From: Agapanthus africanus | Lineage: Eukaryota > Streptophyta > Magnoliopsida > Asparagales > Amaryllidaceae | NCBI GenBank assembly: GCA_030015575.1 | Contig: CM057339.1 | Coordinates: forward strand, 702,410,761-702,474,760 | Direction: 5' to 3' | DNA length: 64,000 bases | Part shown: piece after piece, positions 11,702-24,450 of the stretch | Position numbering within the stretch: the stretch's first letter is position 1 | Layout of the letters: the number at the start of each line of letters is the position of its first letter | Notes under the pieces: model-generated | Told to the model about the DNA's origin: nothing | The model's input: only the letters and a program-made list of their open reading frames with translations | Database searches by the model: none | Translations under genes and position numbers: made by a program

Positions 11702-13508
11702 TATAACATTTCAGAAAATAAAATATTTTTTTGGGGAATTTAAATAATTAAATTAATAATTATTATGAATATTTTAAAGTATAGAGATTAGTTTTAAATG
11801 ATATGGTATAACTATATACCGACAATTTGGAAAATATTCGGAAAATTAATAAGAATTATTGATTTGAAGGTATTTATGTGATTTGGGCATTTTATGAATT
11901 TTTATACAATTATGTGTACATGGGTTATTTACTAAACTTGATTAGTATTTACTAACTTTGCCTTAAGTATGTTATGTGCATGTGACATGCAACATAATAT
12001 GTTGCATGAGACTTATTATATTTTTTCTTTTGTTGAACCATGGCCAAAATTCCTCATTTGCCTTTATTTATGTTTTGGTTTTAAATAAAAAGATAGAAGA
12101 AAAAGGAAATTTTTAAATGGGACATGAGATATATGGGCTTGGCATGAGAGAAGAGCAAGAGTGAGAGAGAGAGGGAGGGTATTGACCATGGCTCATCATC
12201 CATTCTCGCTTCACTTCTTCTTCATCTTCTTCATCTCCTTCTCATCTCCCCTCCATCTTCTTCTACCACCTCAAGCCATCCCAAAATCAAACAAAAAACT
12301 CACACCTCATCACAAAAAATGAGCACAAGCTCACTACAAACCTTATGGACTAATCAAGCTGCAATTTTGAAGACTTTGGGCAACTCAAGAATTTTCTTGA
12401 GTTGCCAAATGAGGTATATTTCTACACCATTAGTTTAGAATCTTGTTTTCCTTATATCCTATCATAGTTTAGAGTTAAACCGATGTGGTTTAGTGAACTT
12501 TGAGAATTTCTATAGGAGGGTTAGGAGATAGTATGATTTGTGAAGATGTAATTGAGGTGTAGTGATATTTTTCATGACCTTAGTGATGTATTAGGGACCC
12601 AAACAGAGACCAAGCAGAGACCATGAACTTTGAATTTTTCCGATATCGTATTTTATGGATTTGTGATGCCTACAGGGAATCTGGTGCAACCTGAGGTGTT
12701 TTTAAGAAAATCAAACAAGTAGAGTAACCTAGATAGACCACTAGAAGACCACCACGTGAAGACGAGAACCAAATTCCTTATTGGGACCGGCGAAATCGGG
12801 GATATGGGGAATCTCGCCCGGTCAATGTTTGTATTTGGGGTAGGATTTTGGTGTATAGCTCAGTTACCTCATAATTAGCTTCTGTATTGTTTGTTTAGCC
12901 CCACACTACCTGAGTTAAAATCTGGAACTAGTTTTCTAAGTTGCTGTTTTGGTTTTGTGATTTTAATAACTTGAGTTTTTATATTGTGTTTTATCTTGAT
13001 CGATTGGCGTTCGTACGTCGGTGTCGAAAGTTATTGGTTTTCTTGCATACGTAGACCATAGGTTCTAGACTATGTTTGTTTCATGTGCCGCCTTGGTTTT
13101 TCGTATTCGATTCATGTTTACTATACGATGTATTTGAATTGTAGGTACCCCGCGTGGACTTCGGGACGACAAGGAAGAGTGCGGCGTCATCGACTTCGGC
13201 AAGCGAGAATCAAGGTGAGTAGATGTATATCTACGGGAGAAGTCGGGTGGATGGCGTATAGCACCCCCGCAAACGTAGAATATGGTTATTACTATATTAT
13301 TATGAGTTCGGTTTGTGATATTGGATACTTAGCAAGTAGGGTATTTATAAGACCTTAGGTTAGATTAGGTTGATCTGGGAAGACCTATCCATAAGATGAT
13401 TACTTTGGTGGCGAATCGCAGGTTATATGTGGCCACACACACACGCACACACGCACACTTGATCTTGTGTGTATATGTGTATATATATACATGTATGTGT
13501 GGATGTAT

Positions 13509-13530
13509 ACACACACACACACACACACAC
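13509..13530. repeat. (CA)n microsatellite
   Basis: Alternating AC for about 22 bp, with looser CA/TG-rich text from 13433 to 13505. Confidence 0.9.
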
Positions 13531-15737
13531 GGATGATGAGGATAGTATGTGATATGTGGATATGAGTCGATATGATTGGGCTTGATGCTGTGAGACTTTG
13601 AGATGTGACTGAGTCCTGCTATGGTATATGATATGATATTATAATGGATCGTCGGATGATATGTAATCATACATACGATAATATGTGAGTTGATAATATT
13701 TGAATGTACGAGAATTTAGAACCGTACCCCTGATCATGATATTGTACGATGATGATACCGTACGAATGATGTTATTATATTTTATTTTGACCCGTACCCT
13801 TGACTTTGAGGATGCCGTACGATGGATATTACCGTACGAGACACATGAGGCTGGATCGCCGACTACTAGGTATATCGACTCGGAATATATGTAGACTCTC
13901 TTACCCTTCCGAGTAGTTCTTAGTTTAGTCTTTTAGTTGTATAGATAGATGCTAGACTAGGTTCGAGTCATACCTAATTTCAAAACCAACAAATCGTGAA
14001 TATTTTCAAAGGACAATTCGAGAGATGTTACGGATTTTTCAAAGGACATATCTTTTTCTCAAAACACTGTACCCCTATTTTCTAAAAACCACGATTCGTG
14101 CTATTTCAAACCCTAAAACTGTATGACTCGTATGCAGATATTTATAGTTTTTAATGTTGTGATTACCAGTCATCTTCCATTATACTCATGTTGTTTTCTT
14201 TGCATTGCATTCATACATGTGTTTCTTTTAGCTATTATGATCTCGTTGGTTAGGACACCTGCACCATTACCGGCGATGCGTATGTTCCACGTACACTTAC
14301 TTGCCGGCTCACACACATCATCATCGGTAATTGCCATGTCACGTACACTTTAGAAACAGTTACTTTATGGGTATAACCGGCTAGCTGGTAGTTTAAAACA
14401 TATTATTATGCTTGCTCTCATATGCTAGTTAGATATTGCATGCCTTACTTAGATATCCGTTGCATTCATGTATTCATTCTGTTATGTACTGTTATGGGGC
14501 TTTATGCCGATATTCACTGTTCATCGACTCATGATTTTAAGATTCCGGATTTTTCATGAGATTTCTGGATTTGGGAAACCACATGTGAATTTTATAACTT
14601 ATGATTATTTTTAAAGAGAAAAATGCGGTTTTCCTTGATATGATATTTTGTGTCCACCATGATGTTTTTTCGGTTCTGAGCTTGGTTTTCGAGACCCGAT
14701 TCGAGGAGGGGGACGCACCACCTGCGGTACATGGTGGACCCGGTAAGGTACCCCGGGGCAATAAGGTTGAGTTGTAGACGATGAGCCTGTCAGGGGAGCA
14801 CTACCTACCGGTGATTGTATGGAAACTCGACGGATATCTAGAGGATACTGTTCGGAGTTATGAGAGAGATGGATATAAAGGCCGATCTTAGGATGTGGCG
14901 TTTGAGATATAAGGGTTTACGTGCGATATTAGACACGAGTTTCATGATATTTCAAGTGTCGATGATGGACACCCAGGTTTTATCGTGATTTTTGTGTCGT
15001 TGCTGGACACACGTTGGATGATGCTTTCATACATGTGTTGGGGTCAAAATTTGTACCCCGGTTGACCAAGTCAAAGTCAAGGTCAACCCCAAACCAGGTG
15101 GGCCCAACCCCAGATCAAGTGGGCTCATGCCCGAGTTGAGCCCGATCATGAAGCGGCCGGCCTCTCCCATGCCGAAATAAAAAAAATCATGTAATAAATA
15201 ATTTTGATGTAAATTTTTATGCATGAATGTAAGCAAAATGGGCATAAAGCCAAATTTTTGTAAGCCCATGGTTTATGTGCAAAAAGAAATGGCACATGAG
15301 CCATGGGATGGGCAAAATGCCATTTTGTAAAACCTAGAGGGCTATATGTAAATGTGTAAACCAATATAAGGCAACATGATGATGAATAAAACATACACTT
15401 TTCATTCCTCATAAAAAGGTTAGGGTTTTTGTGCCTTCTTCTTTATCCTCAAGGTTCTAAACCTCTTCTTTTTTGAATTAAATTAAGAGTTTTACTCTTC
15501 CTTTTCCAAAACTAAATAGTTTTTCACCACAAAACCCATAAAGGGGAACTCAGATCTCCCATCAGATCTCAAAAAGGAGAGATTTTTAAAAATCTCATAC
15601 TTCTTGTTCTTCAAGATCCTGCCAACAGAGGAGGAAGAAGGAAACCCACTTCCAAGAACCCCACTTTGGGGAAGATCTAGGGCTCAAGGGAGAAGCCCCT
15701 TTCATCAGCTCCAAAATATCTTAGGAGTCCAACTCCT

Positions 15738-15739
<2 letters not shown>

Positions 15740-15771
<32 letters not shown>
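15740..15771. repeat. (AT)n microsatellite
   Basis: Uninterrupted AT dinucleotides. Confidence 0.95.
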
Positions 15772-15774
<3 letters not shown>

Positions 15775-15844
15775 AAAATAATAAATATTTCCTTTTGGGA
15801 GCACAGCTCCCCATGCAGGGACTAAGTCCCTTTTGCAGCTGGCG

Positions 15845-16056
15845 CCTAGCGCCCGTGTGCCCAGCACGTGGGGCGCTGGCGCTCTGGCACCCAGTGCCCG
15901 CGTGCCCAGCATGTGGGGAGCTGGCGCTCTGGCGTACAACGCTCGCGTGTCCCGCATGTGGGGCGCTGGCGCTCAGCGCATAGCATCCAGCGCCCACGTG
16001 CCAAGCACGTGAGGCGCCAGTGCCCATCGCCTGCGTGCTGGGCATGCGAGGCGCTG
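15845..16056. repeat. GC-rich ~55-bp repeats that each fold into a hairpin
   Basis: Four to five diverged units contain GCGCC, a CACGTG-like centre (GTGCCCAGCAC, GTGCCAAGCAC) and GGGGCGC. Each is internally complementary, as in GCGCCCACGTGC with GCACGTGAGGCGC. The units differ in sequence but keep the inverted layout. Confidence 0.65.
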
Positions 16057-17255
16057 TCACCCATGCGATCTTTGGACGCCATTTTCACCCTATTTTACCC
16101 ACGCGTCCTTTGGACCCCCGTGAAAACTCTGCGGGGCCCCCGATATATCCAAAACCCCTTCAAAACATACACACACTGCATATTGAGTTCGCATGAATAG
16201 TTGACCCGTCGATCGGAGGTTCTCTCGCCCCAAAGGCGATGGGTAATTAACGGCAGCTTAGTCCACGGCTGCCGGAGATTCGGATCCCCACAATCAATAA
16301 ACCCCCGTCTATCCTAGGCAGGGGGAATCTGTAATGCGCCTGAAAAGCGCGCGCGTATTCCCATCTCAATGGGGTGACGAAGAACACCCTACAACATGAT
16401 ACACATGATATGTTATTACTTATGACACAGACACGAGTACTTTGATATCATATTTATGTTCTACTTTTACTCTTGTTATTATATTATTATATGACCTAGG
16501 AGATAGTCATACATTCGATTTCTGCTCGGTGATGTCTTCTACTCATGAGTTGGAAACTCACTCCCATGTTGTGTCACAGTTTCTTGCAGGTTTGGCCGTA
16601 CAGGTTCCGTTGCGGCTTGCTGGCACACTATTTCCTTTCGGGTGATCGCTTGGTGGGAGGTTTCACTTGCATCGTGACCACCTGTTGCATTTGTATATTT
16701 ATTCCTGTTGTATCTAGTTAAAGGCTACATCAATCAGATTATATATATTTTGTAGACTTAGAAAACCACAGTTGTATATTCTTTCGGCCGTAGAGTCACG
16801 CTTATGGATTTATTGTTGCTTCTGGTATTCTTGATGATGTTTTAGTTTTCAATACTTTCTTTCTGAGTTTTGATCCTCACCCTTCGGCGTTGTATATTGG
16901 CATTATTTGCGTGGTTGATTCCGCCAATTGGCGAAGAACTAGCTCCCGCTTGGGGATGCCTTATATTATATTTGCTTGTACTGTTTTCGGGTTAAAAATT
17001 ACAAGGGATGTGCTGCCCAAATTTTCAATGACGAAAATGTTTTCAAATTAAATATAAACATTGGGTTTTTCGTATACTATTATCTATGTTTGTAGAAAGA
17101 ATTTGATTTCAGTAACCTTAATTCCAAACTGCACCTCCACTATTTTCCCTAAAAAGGTTTAGATTTCTAGGCTTTTGGCTTACTTGAATTAGGTGGGGTC
17201 TTATAGACTTCACATGATTCAAGTGTCAGTCACGTGCCTTTTCTGGGTCGTGACA

Positions 17256-18560
17256 ATAGCATTATGAGTGATGGTCAAAGAATCATATTTGCACTTGAGA
17301 GAAGTAAAGGTGAAAGTGAGTCTCTCATTTTTGAAATTAGTATTTTCGAGAGAACTATTTAAAGATGCAATCTTAGAAAAAAGTTTTTCATTCTCAAATT
17401 TTAAATCCTCACAACTACAAGATTTAATAGAAAAAATTTCTTTTTCAAGAAAAGAAATTTTCTTTTGGCAATGGAATACTTAGTTCGAAGAGTAGAATAA
17501 ACATCATGCAACGATCCAAACGTTTCAAGAAGCTCTTCAAAATTTGACGAGTTTGGATCATCTATTACCTTATCCTCATGTGCCATAAAGCACATGTTCG
17601 CTATTTCTTGACCGGACGGTCCCTCTTCGTTCTCACTTCCATTCGAGTCGTCTCATGTTCTAGCGTTGAAGGCTTTCCAATAAGGTCTTTGTGGAGCTTC
17701 CTTTTCGTTATTGAGGGGGAAATCGGTGACGAGATGATCAGGCTTCCAATACTTGAAGCAAGGGCCAATATCTTTGTTGTTTTTATTGTAGGGACGATCT
17801 CTAGGAAAGTTGTCTCTCTTGAAATTTCTTCGGTGCTTCAGAAATTTGTGGAATTGTCTCGTCACAAGAGCGATATCATCGTCATCTCCACTTAACTCAT
17901 TATCATCACTAGGTTTGGATGGTGCATTTGATCTTGATGGAGCTTTGGAGGTAGCCTTGAGAGCGATTTCTTTAGCTTTTCATTCTTCTCCACTTTCTCA
18001 TCTTCCAAATCATATGCTTTAAGTTCAATCTCATTAGTTTTGAGATTTTCTTGAAGCTCTTCAAACGGCATGATCTCAATGTCGGTTGTCTCCTTGAGAG
18101 TAGTCGCATTTATTTGCCATTTCTTGGTGAGTGATGGAAGAATCTTCCTCACATTTTTCTCATTCTTCATGGGACCATCTAATAAGAAGTCAAGAGGATT
18201 AGTGATGCAAATAAAATGACTAAACATGTCATCAATGTTTTCATCGGGCAACATTTTAAAATTTTCATACTCCATTTTCAAAAGATCAATTTTATCCCTC
18301 TTAACATTAGAACTTCCTTCATTAGCGACTAATAAAATTTTCCACATGGCAAAAGCACTTTTACATTTGATAACACGAGCCAAGTCATTTTCACTGAGAC
18401 AAGAAAACAAAGCAAACTTGGCTTTAGGATTAGCTTCATAAGCTTTTTTATCAACTACCCTCCAACTATCCTCATCGGTGGTGGGTAACTCATACTCCTT
18501 CAAAAAGGTATATCTCCGCACATTTCTACCTTGTGATTCAAAAAATAACTTCATCTTAAC
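17256..18560 (-). pseudogene. copia gag N-terminal part (broken)
   Basis: On the minus strand, 18554-17892 encodes a UBN2-type gag segment (KLFFESQG at the start, then CLSENDLARVIKCKSAFAMWKIL and LLKMEYENFKMLPDENIDDM) of about 220 codons. It is followed in another frame by a decayed CCHC knuckle at about 17730-17790, CFKYWKPDHLVTDFP. Its second Cys and last Cys are lost. Then comes a coiled stretch up to the insertion junction at 17256. Gag would form the virus-like particle. The N-terminal start is uncertain because the first Met may lie upstream. Frameshifts and the lost zinc ligands make it non-functional. Confidence 0.8.
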
Positions 18561-18692
18561 TTTCTAAATAGTAAAGTTAATACCATCAAAGTATGGTGGT
18601 TTAGTGATGGATTGGGAGTGTCCCATACTATATGAAGAGGATGATGCCATATGATCTTTTTAGGATGTTAGTCCTAACAAAAAGAGCATCTT

Positions 18693-18704
18693 ACTCTGAT
18701 ACCA
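18693..18704 (-). promoter_or_regulatory. primer binding site, initiator tRNA-Met type
   Basis: Minus-strand TGGTATCAGAGT lies two bases inside the 5' LTR end (TTTCA at 18707-18711 in reverse). It matches the copia consensus TGGTATCAGAGC except at the last base. Confidence 0.85.
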
Positions 18705-18706
18705 AT

Positions 18707-20379
18707 TGAAATAATCCAAGAAGGGGGTGGATAGGATTATACTAACAAAACCCACAAATTAAAAATTCTACTTGCAAGAGAAAATGAACACAAATATAGC
18801 ACAAGATAAAATGCAAGTAAGGGAGAAATAAAGCGCAAACACAAGCGATTTAGAGAGGTCCGGGAGATCCTCTAGTCCTTTTTCTTTAGGCGACGAGCCC
18901 GTTCCACTTAAATCACGTATCCACCGAGACAACACATTGCGCACCCGCAACAACATGTCACCTGACTCTCTTCACAACACTTCTCCTAACTTACAAGAAT
19001 TCTCTTACACTCAAGAGATTCCACACAAAGAGAGAAGAAGAAAATTACAATTCAAGATACTCTTCTCAAGAGTTTAAAATTCAAGCTCTAGAATACATTA
19101 ATGGAGTATTAGATTTGCAATTAAAGCTTAAGTGTTTTTCTTTTTCTTTTGATGGGTGAGGATGAACTCAAAGAATGAATGCAATGTTTAGAATAGCTGT
19201 TATGCAATAGCTATACAAGAATCCTTTATAAACCCCATACAAAAATCAAACAAGTACAAGCATTTATTACGCCTCAGGCTGAAGAATAGACGTCTTAAGG
19301 CAAATGAGACAAGGCAAAATAAAACTAGCCGTTATAGCATTAAATGTATGTAACAGTAATATTTTTCAAACAAAAACAGCTTCAGACATTTGTCGTCATG
19401 AGCTTTAGATGTTTGCTGTGGTTTTCAAAACCAACTATACGTTTGAAGAACAGGTGACACACGTCTGAAGAACAAAAGATTTTCAAAGTTTTAAACCTTC
19501 AGACGTGTGTGCAAATAAGGTTCAGACGTTTGTTCCGACAAAAAATTTGAATACCATGAAAATACAGAGAACAACCAGACGTCTGAAGAAAGTTTGAGAG
19601 ATGTTTGTTCTTAAAAAGTTTGGTGCAATGAAAATCTAGAGAACAAACAGACATATGAAGAAATATGGACAGACGTTTGTTCTGTCAAAAGTTTTAAACA
19701 ATGAAAATCCAGATAACAACTAGACGTTTGTTTTGGCATGCTTCAGACGTTTGTTCTGAAGAAGAAACCGATATTTCAAAACTTGTGCAAGTTTCACAAT
19801 AGTGTGCAGACGTCTGAATAAGACCTGGACAGACGTCTGAAGAATGAATGCATAGAAAATTTTGAACCTGAAATTGATAATCGTTTTGAATGAAAAACTT
19901 TGCAAAGTTTTGCCCAAAGATTTCATGCATGCGGTAGTGTATGTGTTTGAGTTTTTTCAAGCTAATCTCATAAATCATGAAGTACTTACATCGATTTCTT
20001 TTGTCAATATTATTCGTTCGTCAAATCTTGAATCTTTCGATATCTCGACATGAGCTCTTGAATTTTAGATTCTTGATTTTCTTGAATTTTTTTGAACTTG
20101 GACTTTGGCTCCTTAACTTCATGAAGCTTGAATGTGATCAGTGAGGAGCTCTAGTCCATTAACCTCCAACCTCCAATAGATTTGCCGTTTAAGCTCGATT
20201 TTCCTCTATCTTCCATCATAGGCTTATGTCGGTTGATATTCTGAAATCTTTCTCAACCACGACTAAGCTCATATACAGTGTTATAAAATATGCAATATGA
20301 AACACATATATAGATCTATTAATATTTTATAATACCATCAAAACTAAATAGTAGGATTATGAAAATCCATAAGCCATCA
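18707..20379 (-). repeat. 5' LTR of the Sirevirus-like copia element (1,673 bp)
   Basis: Minus-strand start TGATGGCTTATGG, end GATTATTTCA; TG...CA ends are intact. Its middle (19270-19860) holds about a dozen palindromic cores AGACGTCTG or AGACGTTTG, often flanked by TTC/GAA. Dense CpG-rich palindromes in the LTR are a reported Sirevirus trait. Confidence 0.8.
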
Positions 20380-20587
20380 TCGAATAGAGGAAACATATAT
20401 AGGAATTTGGGTTGTCATGAATGATACAAGGATAAAGGATGAAAATCAGATTTAAAATCAGGGAATGATATAAGTCAACAAGAATTATATGGAAGTGAAG
20501 AGCAATATAACAGGGTATAAATCAATGGATCCCTAGGCCTAACTGTAATATTATTATAAACCTGGCGCTCTGATACCAACAAAATTA
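20380..20587 (-). mobile_element. truncated internal leader and primer site of the next element
   Basis: Reading on the minus strand from the LTR end at 20588, a 9-nt spacer leads to TGGTATCAGAGC (20567-20578, exact), then AT-rich leader that stops where the copia LTR begins. Only about 200 bp of the internal region remains. Confidence 0.7.
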
Positions 20588-22992
20588 TATCACGCCCCCC
20601 TGCCCAAAATATGGAATACAAGGATGACTAGGCTAGCCATGCTCCTACGGTCAAGGGATAATCCTGCCGTAGTCACACTTCGGCTTCTAACAATACATGA
20701 TAAGCAATGAACACAACACTAATAAAGAGAAATACAGTTACTAAATCTATCATAAGTAAATGAATCAGAGTGCAATAGATACAAGAATGTAACATTAAAG
20801 GAGATAACTAAGTGGATAGAGTCAAAGGAAAAGATAGCGCTGACATCGCTGATCTAGATCTCCGCAGTATACTCGAAGTAGGGTATGTCCTGATCTGGGA
20901 TAAGTCCACTTTTCACTCTGAGTATGCACACTCAGTTTATCAGGGAGACATGATATATTAATATAACAATATATTTTATGTTGCAGAACAATAAGCATGA
21001 ACTAGAAATTATAAAGCAGTAACACGAATATATGAAACAATACGAACATGTGGGTAATATAACATATGTATCATGACCAAGTATCATAAGTCTGGCAATT
21101 CTATTCTAATGTATTTGTTTGTAGTTCAACAATGAAAGTATGCGTGTATACGAGAATAGTCCGATACAAACGCCACGGACTAACGACACGTTATTTACAA
21201 GGTCCCGTAAACCATATGGGACAACAGCACACGGGATTCATGTTAGGTGATTTTTAAATGGAATCTCGTGCTACGAAATGCATTCGTTACCTAACTACCC
21301 CTTATCCTAGGTTACAATATATATTCAAGTACCAGATTTGCTGCAAGCAAGTACGTATCAATTTCACCGTTCAATCATGATTTCACTCATATCACTTTTC
21401 ACTTATAATCACTTTCACTGATGTACTTGTCACCCCAATCGATACCACTTATCACTCGATAATGTACTACAGTCACCAGGGTGTCAATGTAAATTATTAC
21501 TAACACTAAGGGTATAACAGTCGCTCAATATGATAGAAATACAATAAAATAGAATAGGAGTAAAATAGGGGCAGCTGGTGTCATTCATGTTGGGAAATTC
21601 ATATTAATTCATACGTGCATAATCAGGCGAAATGATATATAATAGATATGAAGTTACTCATTTATATAATCATCAAAATTGGTTTCAAACCAATCGGGGT
21701 ACTGGTCAGGGATATACGATCGTTTGAAAACAGATGTTCACGGCTGGAATTCTAGTTTCTGAACTTGAAGACCACTTCAAACACATTTTACCGTTATTTA
21801 TGTTAAGAATTAGGTGTCTCTACAGTTCAATGAAATATAGATTTAACAGTTGAGATTCTAACGCAACCGACGGATCAGTAATATCCATCATATGCAGGAG
21901 GTTGCGGTCTGTTTAATGTCACAACATACAAACTGTTACTGCAGTAATCGGCTCGACACGTCGACAACATAAATTATGTTAAAAATAACAAAATGTGATG
22001 GAATTTGGTGAAACCAGTGCCATATGAAATTTAACTCAATTCTCTCCACACCGATATAAGACTCCGCACATTTTCATGTTTGAACAATGAGATTTAAGCA
22101 TTTAAAAACAGGTATTGGCAGAGATTACTGCTCTGGACTGCAGTCCAGAGCCATAATTCTCTTCGGTTTGGACTATAGAAACTAAACAATGTTCAGTAAC
22201 CGTTTATATAAGGTTAAGGGTTATTTAGTTGGCTTCGATACGAGCCCTGGAAAGTTTCACCATGGGTTATATTCAATTAATTATGAATTTTACAATACAA
22301 GGTACATGGTAGTTTTCAGACTTTATGATATATCTTGGGGACGTCAAATTATGTGCGAAACATCGAAAATTTCAGTCCAAATTTCTACATGACATTCATT
22401 AATAGTAAAAAGATATACTAATTATAAATTTCGGCGTTTTCAATTGGGTTTTGATTTCGATAATTGCGACTAGCATTTAGAACATATATTTATTTAAATC
22501 AAGATTAATATTTATCAAATCGATTATAACTATATATATAGGTATAGCATGATTAAGTAAGTGAGGGAGTTCACTTTCCTTGGTCGCTGAAATAAAAGCG
22601 ACACCACGTGACGAGTATTCGTCTTGACACATGAGACGGCGTATTACGCGAAGCGGAGTGAGTGGGGCTCTAACGCGGTGCGGGCTCCGATGGACTTGCG
22701 CCGATTTTGCGACGGCTACAGCGTTGACGACGGTGATGGCTACAGACAAGGGCACGGCATGGCAGCACGGTTAGATCGGCTTGGGTGCGAAGAAGTGGGG
22801 CAGCTCGGCTCATGGTGGTGTTATGGGGGCGCTGGGGTGGTCCTGGGGAACTCGTCGGTGATGACATGTTGCTGGTGAGGTGGTTGACGGCAAGGGTGTT
22901 GGCAAGCTTAGATGCTCGCGTGCTGGATAGACGTTGAGATGCTCGATTTGATGGTGGAGAGGTGGCGCGGTGGTGTTGAATAGGGTTGAAGG
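20588..22992 (-). mobile_element. 5' LTR (partial), Ty3/gypsy Tekay-like, reverse orientation
   Basis: The plus-strand edge is TATCACGCCCCC, so the LTR ends ...GGGGGCGTGATA on the minus strand, again with CA decayed to TA. Several stretches match the 7235-10559 LTR in inverse orientation, including the ggataaggggta block at 21295-21305 and the block around 21180-21260. The far end expected to begin TGTAATG is not found. The copia LTR at 22993 starts first, so this LTR is probably cut there. 22620-22900 is GC-rich and could be its transcribed leader or unrelated sequence. Confidence 0.6.
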
Positions 22993-24408
22993 TGTTGGAT
23001 ATATATGCCCTAGAGGGCTGTATTGTATAGAATGCTAGGGATATGTATGTGTTATGTATGCTCTAGAGATCTGTATCGTATAGGATGCTGGGGATATGTA
23101 TGTACATGATAATCTTACTCAGATATATAGTATACTATTTGAATTGTTTTTATCTGAACATGTGTATTTATTTTTCTTACTGCTTTGTATTTCTTATACA
23201 TGTTGATAATGACTCGTCACGGTAGTATACTATTTTGGTTTGTCTTTAGCTTAACATGTGCATATGTCATACTCGATATCATATATGGCAGATACATGTT
23301 GATAAAGCCCGTAGGATTTTGCTTGACAACCAGCGTTATGATGGCGATCATACTTGTGGGAGCTGGGTAGTCCATAAGCACATTCTTAAAGGTCCCAAGT
23401 GGTAGGAGTATCAAGACCGGGTATCAATATTCCAGAGTACACTTGTGTATACGTTTCTAGACCCTGACGAAGGGCGGTGGTTGGCCCTACAGCCATTGGT
23501 GTGATCACCTAAGATTGTATACATGTGCTCACTGGGGGTAAGTACATTGCACGGACTCACTGAGAACCTCTAGATGGTATTATACCTATCATCAGATAGT
23601 GGTTCTCAGATGACATGAGTACAGATTAGTCTTTAGACCTGAGATCATTATTTGTCTTGTGTGAGTTCCCATTGTACTTTGATCACTATCCTACCACTGC
23701 TCTACTGAGTCATGTAAACAGATTTTGGTTGGGTACAGTCCCGAGCCATATGGAGGCAGTGAGTGATTGTCAGGTATTCGTCTCTCCTGGTATTGGGAGT
23801 CGATATCGCATTGTATCCGGTTGGCCAGAACCATAAGACCTTGGCTAAGCTAGTTGAGATTTACTGATGGTTAGATATGTAGTTTCTCGAATCGGTCCTG
23901 AGCCGAATTGACACGACTTATCAGACTATTAGGCGTCTGACGTTTACCACCTCCCTAGACCCGGTATGCGATACTCTTAAACGAAGAGACCGGACTGTAC
24001 GGAGATTGTCACGAATAGGCTCAGTAGGGGTTCAGATGAGCTTGCTCGTCGGCCTTTCTTTTCGATAGGTACGTGGGTAGCCATTACGTACAGCTAGTGC
24101 TGCTGACGTGCTTGTGGTTAAATCCACTGCCAGCGTACTGTCGAGTCTTTAGAGTCCCATACAGAGGGTTTCCCTGGTTCAGGCGAAATTATGTAGTGGC
24201 CGTATTTTGATACGTGCAGGGTTTCGATAGAATGATACTACGGGACGGCTTAGGATTAAACCAGATTATTAAATCAGGTATCGATTTAATGATTTACATA
24301 TACATATTTCGATATGTATATTGTAGTGTTATCCGGGTTTTCGATCGGACGGTTGATATTACTAGCCGGCTTAGGATTAAACCGGATTATTAAATCAGGT
24401 ATTAATTT

Positions 24409-24450
<42 letters not shown>

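Larger units (their letters stand above)
15036..16393 (+). mobile_element. 1.36-kb solo LTR nested in the 11702-17255 LTR
   Basis: It starts TGTTGGGGTC and ends ACACCCTACA, flanked by ACATG at 15031-15035 and 16394-16398. Its 3' part (16240-16335) resembles the LTR end of the large Tat element at 43070-43155. Both have taattaac, a GCAG/CTGC hairpin, ccccacaatcaa and a gggggaatctg phrase, so it is probably a smaller Tat-lineage relative. It carries an (AT)n run at 15740-15771 and GC-rich hairpin repeats. Confidence 0.85.
11702..17255 (+). mobile_element. solo LTR (about 4.2 kb net) with a nested solo LTR
   Basis: It starts TATAACATTTCAGAAAA and ends CTGGGTCGTGACA, which are imperfect inverses. 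The first TG appears to have decayed to TA. Perfect ATAGC duplications flank it. Subtracting the nested LTR at 15036-16393 leaves about 4.2 kb. No primer site, purine tract or polyprotein is present, so it is best read as a solo LTR of a large Ty3/gypsy element. It holds a pyrimidine-rich stretch at 12190-12290 and a (CA)n run at 13509-13530. Confidence 0.75.
11697..17260. repeat. 5-bp target duplication ATAGC flanking the 11702-17255 LTR
   Basis: ATAGC lies at 11697-11701 and 17256-17260. The gag frame rejoins across the site (SLTITHN on one side, AMLVDIDKMKF on the other). Confidence 0.9.
4034..20379 (-). mobile_element. Ty1/copia element, Sirevirus-like, opened by nested insertions
   Basis: A single minus-strand copia element can be followed from its 5' LTR (18707-20379) through the primer site, gag, protease, integrase, RT and RNase H to a 45-bp stub of the 3' LTR. 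Two LTR insertions with perfect 5-bp duplications split it (7235-10559 and 11702-17255). The protein frame rejoins across both sites, which shows one element rather than fragments. Net length is about 7.45 kb. Two CCHC knuckles in gag and repeated purine tracts before the 3' LTR point to Sireviruses. It is not intact, carrying frameshifts, stops and lost catalytic residues. Confidence 0.85.

Noticed and set aside
15721..16200. Overlapping frames on both strands
   Set aside because: GC-rich repeats inside the solo LTR keep several frames open.
22624..22878. GC-rich frames as a possible host gene
   Set aside because: Only short frames on both strands, no domain; probably LTR leader or unrelated GC-rich sequence.
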